From assembly GCA_964553915.1 (NCBI GenBank), contig CAZKMM010000032.1:1-20454 (forward strand): a DNA stretch of 20,454 nt. Reading direction: 5' to 3'. The translations under genes and the position numbers were made by a program. Source of the stretch: CAZKMM01 sp964553915. Its GTDB lineage: Bacteria > RBG-13-61-14 > DRUE01. Shown here piece after piece: positions 7,553-13,553 of the stretch. Within the stretch, counting starts at the first letter, position 1. Every line of letters starts with the position of its first letter. The notes under the pieces were generated by a model. It ran no database searches. It saw nothing but the letters and a program-made list of their open reading frames with translations, and had not been told where the DNA came from.

Positions 7553-8032
7553 ATGGGTAAGGAGAAAAGAGAAAAGGTGCTTTTAATTATCTCCACTACC
7601 AGAAAATCTCCCAGAAGTATTGAACGGGCAATAGAATATGCCCGGAAAAAAAATGCGGAGCTGGTCTGTCTTTATGTTCTGGATCTGGAGCTTCCGAAAA
7701 GTATTGTTAAGCAGATGACTGAAGAAGGCTGGCTGGGAGGGAAGCCGAGCGAGGATTTTTATCTGGCTCTGCTCAAAGAATATGAACGCTGGGGAAAAGA
7801 GAAAATAGAGGAGATTAAAAAAGAAGCAGAGAAGCATCAAATTCCTTTTCGGGCAGAGATTCGCCGGGGAGATTTTCTTAACCAGGCGCTGGACTTTATC
7901 AATCAGGAACAGGTGAATTATATTCTTGTTACCCGTCGGCGTCGTTCTAATTTAAGCCGGTTCTTGTTTGGCAGTGCGGTCGCGGAACTAAAAAATCAGG
8001 TATCAGTGCCTGTGAAAATTGTAGATGAATAG
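7553..8032 (+). CDS. Universal stress protein (UspA) family
   Basis: 159 residues with the UspA alpha/beta fold: KVLLIISTTRKSPRSIERAIEYARKKNAELVCLYVLD at the N-terminus (strand 1, helix 1, strand 2), a helical middle, then NYILVTRRRRSNLSRFLFGSAVAELKNQVSVPVKIVDE. The usual ATP-loop G2xG9xG[S/T] is largely lost: the two early glycines are in the Arg-rich RRRRSN stretch and only FGS remains, so this may be a non-ATP-binding member. Usp proteins bind nucleotide or partner proteins and often regulate the transporter beside them; here the gene lies 9 bases behind an SLC13 permease with GGAGGAAG as ribosome binding site, which supports a pair. Cytoplasmic. Confidence 0.88.
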   Translation: MGKEKREKVLLIISTTRKSPRSIERAIEYARKKNAELVCLYVLDLELPKSIVKQMTEEGWLGGKPSEDFYLALLKEYERWGKEKIEEIKKEAEKHQIPFRAEIRRGDFLNQALDFINQEQVNYILVTRRRRSNLSRFLFGSAVAELKNQVSVPVKIVDE

Positions 8033-8033
8033 T

Positions 8034-8062
8034 TTGAATCTGGAAGGATTTTCCTCTATCCT
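8034..8062 (+). promoter_or_regulatory. Possible internal promoter before the MEMO gene
   Basis: TTGAAT (8034-8039), 17-base spacer, TATCCT (8057-8062), ending only 10 bases before the ATG of a gene with no visible ribosome binding site. Each box matches consensus at 4 positions, so it is plausible but not compelling. Confidence 0.3.
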
Positions 8063-8072
8063 TTTCTGACCA

Positions 8073-9302
8073 ATGGAACAAAGACCCAAATTAAGAAGTA
8101 ATTTAATTGCTCTTCCCGTGGAATATGCGGGAAGGAAGATGATTCTTTTCCAGGACCCGGAGCGCTGGTGTGAGGAGCTGGTCTTTTTCCCGGCGGAAAT
8201 TGCTCCTATCATTCAGTATTTTGATGGAATGCATACGGTCAGAGACATTCAGGAAAAATTGATGCGGGAAATAGGCGAGCTGGTAATGAGTGATTTTATT
8301 GAGAAGATTGCCCAGGACCTGGATAGCCATCTTTTGCTGGATTCAGAGCGATTTAGAAACCACATTGCCCAGCTTAAAAAAGAATGGAGTGAATTAAAAG
8401 TCCGTCCGCCTGTTCTTGCTGGAACCAGCTATCCCGGAGAAAAAGAAGAATTAAAAAAATTTCTGGATGAATTTTATACCTCTCCGGAAGGACCCGGACA
8501 GGTAGGAGAAAATCAGTCAGATAAGTTGCGAGGGATTGTTGCCCCGCATATTGAGCTAAAGGATAATGGCTCGGTTTATGCCCGGGCATATAAATCCCTT
8601 TATGAGCAGAGTCAGGCAGAGGTTTTTTTAATTCTGGGCACCGGACATTTTCAGACTGAAGACCTGCTGGTTTTTTGCGAAAAAGATTTTCAAACCCCCT
8701 TAGGCATTGCTGAGACAGAGCGGGATTTCATCCAGAAGGTTCGGGCAAAGATGAAAAAGAAATCTCAGCTGGGAGATTTTTCTCACCGACGGGAGCATTC
8801 GGTGGAGCTTCAGGTGATTTTCCTTCAGCATCTTCTGGAAGGAAAGCGGGAGTTTAAGATTGTTCCGGCTCTGCTGGGAAGCTTTCAGATATTTCTTGAA
8901 CTGGGAATCAGCCCGAAAGATGACCCGCTTTTTTCAGATTATTTAAATGCCCTGAAAGAAGTGATAGCGGAATATGATAAAAAACTCTGCATAATTGCCA
9001 GTGCCGATTTAGCCCATCTGGGACCCCGCTACGGCGACCGGGAGCTTTATGCTCCGATTCGGGAGGAAGAGATTAAAGAAGATGACCAGAAAATGCTCAA
9101 TCATCTCCTTCAAGGAGATGCGGAGGGATTTTTTCAGGAGATTGCCCGGATTAAAGACCGACGGAAAATCTGCGGGCTGGCTCCGATTTACACGAGTTTT
9201 AAACTTCTGGAGCCTGCCAGGGCAGAGCTTTTAAAATGGTCGGTCTGGTATGATATGAGCACCAAAAGTGCGGTAAGTTTTTGCTCAATGGCGATTTATT
9301 AA
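8073..9302 (+). CDS. MEMO-family protein (AmmeMemoRadiSam system protein B type) with PqqD-like N-terminal domain
   Basis: 409 residues. The C-terminal part (about 111-409) is a MEMO domain: VRPPVLAGTSYPG, GIVAPHIELKDNG (His159), LGTGHF (His192), REHSVELQVIFLQ (Glu241-His242), ASADLAHLGPRYG (Asp312, His315) and KICGLAPIY (Cys367). These match the His/His/Cys metal-site region of MEMO proteins, related to extradiol dioxygenases. In bacteria MEMO usually works with an AMMECR1 protein and a radical SAM enzyme in a poorly understood system. The first ~110 residues resemble a PqqD-like winged helix (IIQYFDGMHTVRDIQEKLMREIGELVMSDFIEKI then DLDSHLLLDSERF). No AMMECR1 gene is in the window. No clear ribosome binding site precedes the ATG. 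40 bases after the UspA gene, 8 before the kinase-like gene. Biochemical role unknown. Confidence 0.85.
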   Translation: MEQRPKLRSNLIALPVEYAGRKMILFQDPERWCEELVFFPAEIAPIIQYFDGMHTVRDIQEKLMREIGELVMSDFIEKIAQDLDSHLLLDSERFRNHIAQLKKEWSELKVRPPVLAGTSYPGEKEELKKFLDEFYTSPEGPGQVGENQSDKLRGIVAPHIELKDNGSVYARAYKSLYEQSQAEVFLILGTGHFQTEDLLVFCEKDFQTPLGIAETERDFIQKVRAKMKKKSQLGDFSHRREHSVELQVIFLQHLLEGKREFKIVPALLGSFQIFLELGISPKDDPLFSDYLNALKEVIAEYDKKLCIIASADLAHLGPRYGDRELYAPIREEEIKEDDQKMLNHLLQGDAEGFFQEIARIKDRRKICGLAPIYTSFKLLEPARAELLKWSVWYDMSTKSAVSFCSMAIY

Positions 9303-9310
9303 CCTCCTCA

Positions 9311-10129
9311 ATGCAGGAAAAAAGAAAAAATCTTTTTCTGCGAATCAAGGGCTATTTTCAAGACCGAGCCCGGCTCTGGGTGTATCAAGAGGCACAGAGC
9401 AAGTTCTTGGTTCGGCTCTCTCATCTTTATCCCAGGGAATGGGGGTTTTTGGCTTTAAGCGAATGGGAAAAAAAGCGGAAAGAAATAGAAAAAGAGCTGG
9501 CAGGAATTAAAAAGAGAAAGTTTCTCAGCCAGATAAAGATAGAGGTTTTTGGGGAGCGCTTTCGGGTAAAGTATTATTCTTATCAGCACCGGTTTTTTCA
9601 CCTTTTAGAAAATCTTGCCTATCAATCTGAGGGGATGCGGAATTTTAACACCCTGGTTTATCTTGTGGACAAGGGGATTTTAGTTCCCAAGCCTCTGGTT
9701 TTGATAGAAGAATGCCGGGGAGGGATTGCTCTGGAGAGTGTTTTGATTTTACAGGATTTGGAGCCAGCTTATTCCTATCGGGAGATGCTGGAGATGCTCG
9801 GAGACCAGCCTGAGGAATTATGGAATTTTCTGGTTCAGTTGATGGAGAGCCTGGCACAGCTTCATCAGGCACGGGTTTATAGTCAGGATACTGATAAAAA
9901 TCTTCTGGTCAAAAAAGAGGATGATAAATATCAATTTTATTATTTTGATTTTGATAATGTGTTTTTCTGGAGAGCGGTGAGCCAGAGAAGAGTGGCACAA
10001 ACCCTCAGGCATCTTCTTCATAATCGGAGATTAAAATTGACCCCGGAGCAGATTCAGGCTCTGGTGAGCATTTATCTGGAACAGGCAAATAAAACCCGCT
10101 GGAGAAAAAGCCTGCTCAAGAAAATCTGA
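9311..10129 (+). CDS. WaaP/KdkA-like lipopolysaccharide-kinase-family protein
   Basis: 272 residues from the ATG at 9311; a TTG 30 bases earlier would overlap the MEMO gene and has no ribosome binding site, so the ATG is preferred, although it too lacks one. Basic, helical N-terminus, then a compact kinase-like core: FNTLVYLVDKGILVPKPLVLIE (N-lobe strands), SVLILQDLEPAYSY (hinge region), MESLAQLHQARVYSQDTDKNLLV (catalytic loop, with Asp193 and Asn197 in place of the HxD...N motif) and YYFDFDNVFFW (Asp213, the DFG-like metal residue). This is the pattern of the WaaP/Kdo-kinase group, which phosphorylates LPS inner-core sugars. The substrate could differ. No membrane segment, so probably cytoplasmic or membrane-peripheral. 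Its 3' end overlaps the convergent radical SAM gene by 14 bases. Confidence 0.72.
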   Translation: MQEKRKNLFLRIKGYFQDRARLWVYQEAQSKFLVRLSHLYPREWGFLALSEWEKKRKEIEKELAGIKKRKFLSQIKIEVFGERFRVKYYSYQHRFFHLLENLAYQSEGMRNFNTLVYLVDKGILVPKPLVLIEECRGGIALESVLILQDLEPAYSYREMLEMLGDQPEELWNFLVQLMESLAQLHQARVYSQDTDKNLLVKKEDDKYQFYYFDFDNVFFWRAVSQRRVAQTLRHLLHNRRLKLTPEQIQALVSIYLEQANKTRWRKSLLKKI

Positions 10130-11210
10130 GGCTGGCTCTTAAAAATATCTTCAGCATTGTCCGGGGGCTGAAAACCAGATTCGCCAGATGAGCACATTCA
10201 TAAGAGCAAAAGCACTTTGCTTTTTCTAGTTGAGAGAGAAGGGATTTTGCCCGGGGGTTTTTTAAAAGCTGGCTGAGGTCATAATTAAACTCTCTCAGAT
10301 TTCCCAGAGAAATTTCAGAAAGGTTTTTGGAAAGCTCTTCCTTCATCTCGCAGGGAAAAACCGAGCCATCCGGATAAAGGACCATCAGCTTTTTCCCTGC
10401 CTGGCAGGGAAGGGGCATTTTTTTCTCTTTTAAAGCCTGAATAATCATTTTCCGTTTTTGCCGGGAAACTTCTGCTCTTAGTCGGTCGGCTAAGGTTTTG
10501 GCAGGTGGCAAATTTTCTTCCAGCCAGAGAGCTACCTCTTGAAATTTTTCCAGTGAAACCAGAGATAGGTTTTTATCCCGGGGGATTCCCCGAAGGAGAT
10601 TTACCTCCATCCGGTCCGGAGCCAGCTTCCTGAGGTATTGCAGAAGAGGAAAAATCTCCCCCTGATTCAAAGGACTTAAAACCGTGATGGTAGCGATTCT
10701 TAAATTGGAATATTTTGACCGGAGGGTTTTTAGCTCCTGATAGGTTTTTAAAGCCAGCTCAAATCCATTGGCAATGCCCCGAGTCTGATTATGCCTTTCT
10801 CCCAGACCATCAATGCTCAGCTCAATGGTAAAGATGGTTTGAGGAAATTTCTCACATAAAATTTGGGTAAAATCGGCGATTTTTTTCGGTAGAGTGGCAT
10901 TGGTGGGGATGGAGACAAAAGCGGGCTGGGAGCGGGCAATAATCGGAGAAATCAGCTCAATCAGGTCTTCTCGTAAGAAAGGCTCTCCGCCGGAAAGAGT
11001 GAGCTGAACCAAGCCGGGCAGGTGCTGGGCAATTTTTTCGGTTTCTTGCGGGCTCAGCTCCAAAACCGAACTGGACTCCATTTCTTTCCAGAAAAAACAG
11101 GTCTGACAACGGGCATTGCATTTATAAGTGACAAAAAAAATTAGATAAGCAGGCTGATAGGGAAAAAGCCAGCTTTTCAAAAGCTTACCAGCGAGCTTCA
11201 GATTGCTCAT
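10116..11210 (-). CDS. Radical SAM protein with SPASM-like C-terminus
   Basis: 364 residues. The [4Fe-4S]/SAM motif is CNARCQTC (Cys31, Cys35, Cys38), followed by LTLSGGEPFLRED (GGE motif, 72-82) and IELSIDGLGERHNQTRG (129-145), as in radical SAM enzymes of the SPASM/Twitch class. The C-terminal region carries further cysteines: Cys269 (PCQAGK), Cys287 (VFPCEMK) and a CFCSYEC cluster (Cys333, 335, 339), which would hold at least one auxiliary cluster. SPASM enzymes modify peptides or proteins, or small molecules such as sugars and lipids; the substrate here is unknown. It is not the PflA-like radical SAM protein of the AmmeMemoRadiSam set. Translationally close to the DUF3467 gene (7 bases), so an operon. 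A hydrophobic N-terminal stretch (10-27) may touch the membrane. Confidence 0.87.
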   Translation of the reverse strand: MSNLKLAGKLLKSWLFPYQPAYLIFFVTYKCNARCQTCFFWKEMESSSVLELSPQETEKIAQHLPGLVQLTLSGGEPFLREDLIELISPIIARSQPAFVSIPTNATLPKKIADFTQILCEKFPQTIFTIELSIDGLGERHNQTRGIANGFELALKTYQELKTLRSKYSNLRIATITVLSPLNQGEIFPLLQYLRKLAPDRMEVNLLRGIPRDKNLSLVSLEKFQEVALWLEENLPPAKTLADRLRAEVSRQKRKMIIQALKEKKMPLPCQAGKKLMVLYPDGSVFPCEMKEELSKNLSEISLGNLREFNYDLSQLLKNPRAKSLLSQLEKAKCFCSYECAHLANLVFSPRTMLKIFLRASLRFS

Positions 11211-11217
11211 ATCTAAA

Positions 11218-11514
11218 TCACTGAACCGGGGGTTTGAATTCTGAAGAAAGCTCAGGAAGTTTTATTTCCCCGAACCGATTTTCATAATGTGCCAGATTTT
11301 CTCCTAAAGCTTTATAAAATCTTTTGCAGTGTTCCGGAGCCATAATAATTCGGGCACGGACCTTTGCAGTGGGCTGACCCGGACTGATAAAGATAAAATC
11401 AAAAATGAACTCACTGCTGGAATGTTGAACCACAGCCATATTGGAATAAATTCCGGTTGCGGTCTGCTCATCAATCTGAATTTGCAAGGTGACCTGTTTG
11501 GCTTCGCTGGACAT
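11218..11514 (-). CDS. DUF3467 family protein
   Basis: 98 residues matching the small DUF3467 family: TATGIYSNMAVVQHSSSEFIFDFIFISPG, then AKVRARIIMAPEHCKRFYKALGENLAHYENRFGEIKLPE, the family's 'sPehaKrl..aL..nl..yE..fG.I' ending. All-strand N-terminal half followed by a helix; soluble. Function of the family is unknown. It has its own promoter and a strong AGGAGG, and lies 7 bases upstream of the radical SAM gene, so the two are expected to be co-expressed. An accessory role for the radical SAM enzyme is inference from spacing only. Confidence 0.88.
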   Translation of the reverse strand: MSSEAKQVTLQIQIDEQTATGIYSNMAVVQHSSSEFIFDFIFISPGQPTAKVRARIIMAPEHCKRFYKALGENLAHYENRFGEIKLPELSSEFKPPVQ

Positions 11515-11549
11515 TTTTTTCCTCCTTTCATTGAGCCGGCTTTAAAAAG

Positions 11550-11578
11550 ATTATAAGCGGATTGCCAGAAATAGGGAA
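11550..11578 (-). promoter_or_regulatory. Promoter of the DUF3467-radical SAM operon
   Basis: On the - strand a perfect -10 TATAAT (11550-11555) lies about 35 bases before the ATG. The -35 (TTCCCT, 17 bases further up) matches only partly. The leader holds the AGGAGG ribosome binding site. Confidence 0.5.
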
Positions 11579-11617
11579 GTGGGGAAATTTTATTTTTTAC
11601 CAAGCGAGAAGTCAGCT

Positions 11618-13450
11618 CTATTTAAAGATTCCAGCTTTTTTCATTTTTTCTATTTCCTCTTCCCTGAGCTTTCGCTTGAAGATTTTTTCTGTGACCGTTA
11701 ACGGGAGGTCATCTCTGAATTCCACCATTTTGGGCACCGCGTAGGGAGGGAGATTTTTTCTGCAATGCTCAATGATTTGTTCTTCACTTAATTTATCTTT
11801 GTATTCTGGTCGGGGCTTGATGAAAACTTTGATTCGCTCACTGCCGGGACGCTCCGGGTCAGGAATTCCAATCGCACAAGCCATCTCCACCCCGGGAATC
11901 TGATACAAGACATCATCTATAATCCGGGAATACACCTTATAACCGCTGACATTTATCATATCCTTAACCCGGTCAACAATGTAAAAATATCCCTCCTCAT
12001 CCATCCTGGCGATGTCGCCGGTGGGAAGCCAGCCGTCAATTAAGCCTTTGCCTGGCTCGGGCCAGTAGCCTTTCATCACCTGTGGTCCTTTAATCCACAT
12101 CTCCCCGGTTTCTCCGACCGGGACTTCGTTTCCGTCCTCATCTACAATTTTTACATCAGTATCAGGAATAGGCACGCCAATGCTTCCTCTCTTTTTCGGA
12201 GCCAGACCGGTTTTTTGAGCTCTTTTTTTCGCCTGCTCTTTAAGGAGGGGGATAAGACGGGTAAATCCTTTAATCAGCCTTTCACCTCCAACTATTTTCT
12301 GAACCATTCTTATAACCTCCAGCACCCAGGGAGGAAGTTTAGCCATTTCATCATCTCGCTTGAAGAGGCTGGTCATACCTCCGAGATTGATATGGCTAAC
12401 CGGGGAGCATTCGGTAAGTCCATAACCTTCATCTACTGGTCCCCCGGCTTTTTCTTCAAATTTATCTGCCACTTCTGGCGGGAGGGCGGCGGAGCCAGAG
12501 GCGCTGATGGTCCCGACCTTTTCATCAATTTTATTGAGCAGTTTCATAAACTGGGTGGGAACCGCAATGTTGTAAAGAGGACGATATTTTTTCATCAGCT
12601 CTGCCATCATATCCACATCTCTGGGGTCCGGCACTAAAAGCATATTCCAGGACATATAAACCGCGCAGTGCATTGCCCAGTGTCCGTATTGATGGAAGAA
12701 AGGAAGGGCAAGAAGCACAGAAGCATAGCCGACAATTAAAAAGCCAATATCCATCTGCTTCATCAAGCCATAGGTCTGAATCACATTACAGGTAAGGTTA
12801 TAATGGGTGAGCATCACCCCTTTGGGAAGTCCGGTAGCTCCGCCGGTAAAAGGAACCTCTGCTAAATCTTCCCTGGGGTTGATTTCTACCTCCGGGGGAT
12901 GAGGCTCGTTTTCCGCGATTAAGTCCCGAAATTGATAGGTGCCGGGAACCGGATGAGGGAGAATTTCTTTTTCCGCATAGTCCTGAAGATTGGTGATGAT
13001 GATATTCTTAATCCCGACTTTTTCTCCCACTCTTTTTACCAGCTCCAGATGAGTATCAAGACAGATGATGGTTTTTACTCCAGCTTCTCCCAGCTCATAT
13101 TCCAAATCTCGCTCGGTATGGAGCAGGGAGCAGGGAACATTGGTGGCTCCGCATTTTAAAATTCCATAATCCGCAATGATGAACTGGGGGCTGTTAGGAA
13201 GAATGGTAGCGACCATATCGCCTTTTCTTACTCCCAGCTCCCAGAGAGCCCGGGCAAAGCAGTCAGTCTGATATTTAATCTCTTGATAAGTATACTGCTG
13301 ACCAAGAAAGGTGCAGGCAGGACGCTCTGGAAATTGCCGGGCAGAATCATCTAAAAATTTGAAAAGGGGAATCTCCGGATATGGAGCCAGGGAAGAAGGG
13401 AACCCGTCTTTTTCATAGACCTTGCTCCAGGGGCGAGTTTCATAAACCAT
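11618..13450 (-). CDS. Long-chain fatty-acid-CoA ligase (AMP-binding family)
   Basis: 610 residues, an ANL-superfamily acyl-CoA synthetase that activates fatty acids via acyl-AMP to acyl-CoA. Motifs in order: A3 P-loop FTGGATGLPKG (201-211), A5 EGYGLTECSP (341-350), A7 LPTGDIARMDEEGYFYIVDR (475-494), the VSGYKVYSR hinge region (501-509) and the C-terminal catalytic lysine Lys589 in LPLTVTEKIFKRKLRE. Unusual: about 60 residues (357-418), Lys-rich and helical (VLEVIRMVQKIVGGERLIKGFTRL is part of it), are inserted between A5 and KRGSIGVPIPDTDVKI, where most ligases have only a short loop. The insertion could be a membrane- or partner-contact element. ATG preceded by AGGAGAG; own promoter, divergent from the sulfatase-fold gene. 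Cytoplasmic or membrane-associated. Confidence 0.92.
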   Translation of the reverse strand: MVYETRPWSKVYEKDGFPSSLAPYPEIPLFKFLDDSARQFPERPACTFLGQQYTYQEIKYQTDCFARALWELGVRKGDMVATILPNSPQFIIADYGILKCGATNVPCSLLHTERDLEYELGEAGVKTIICLDTHLELVKRVGEKVGIKNIIITNLQDYAEKEILPHPVPGTYQFRDLIAENEPHPPEVEINPREDLAEVPFTGGATGLPKGVMLTHYNLTCNVIQTYGLMKQMDIGFLIVGYASVLLALPFFHQYGHWAMHCAVYMSWNMLLVPDPRDVDMMAELMKKYRPLYNIAVPTQFMKLLNKIDEKVGTISASGSAALPPEVADKFEEKAGGPVDEGYGLTECSPVSHINLGGMTSLFKRDDEMAKLPPWVLEVIRMVQKIVGGERLIKGFTRLIPLLKEQAKKRAQKTGLAPKKRGSIGVPIPDTDVKIVDEDGNEVPVGETGEMWIKGPQVMKGYWPEPGKGLIDGWLPTGDIARMDEEGYFYIVDRVKDMINVSGYKVYSRIIDDVLYQIPGVEMACAIGIPDPERPGSERIKVFIKPRPEYKDKLSEEQIIEHCRKNLPPYAVPKMVEFRDDLPLTVTEKIFKRKLREEEIEKMKKAGIFK

Positions 13451-13478
13451 TAGTGCTCTCCTTTTAAACTTTTAGAAT

Positions 13479-13507
13479 CTTATACCCCAGCCAGAAAATT
13501 TTTTCAA
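13479..13507 (-). promoter_or_regulatory. Promoter of the acyl-CoA ligase gene
   Basis: On the - strand: -35 TTGAAA (13502-13507), 17-base spacer, -10 TATAAG (13479-13484); both boxes match consensus at five of six positions. Start expected near 13472, leader about 22 bases with AGGAGAG. Confidence 0.72.
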
Positions 13508-13516
13508 GAAAAAAAT

Positions 13517-13545
13517 TTGGTCAGAAGCGAGCATTTTGTTATAAT
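13517..13545 (+). promoter_or_regulatory. Promoter of the sulfatase-fold gene, probably giving a leaderless mRNA
   Basis: -35 TTGGTC (13517-13522), 17-base spacer, perfect -10 TATAAT (13540-13545). Only 8 bases separate the -10 from the ATG at 13554, so transcription should begin at or within a few bases of the start codon. No ribosome binding site is present. Confidence 0.65.
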
Positions 13546-13553
13546 TGTTTCCA

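Noticed and set aside
10116..11210. The radical SAM gene as the AmmeMemoRadiSam partner of the MEMO gene
   Set aside because: That partner is PflA-like; this one has SPASM-type C-terminal cysteines and is on the opposite strand in an operon with DUF3467.
12215..12637. 140-codon frame opposite the acyl-CoA ligase
   Set aside because: Antisense to a well-supported enzyme; H/F-rich reverse reading without motifs.
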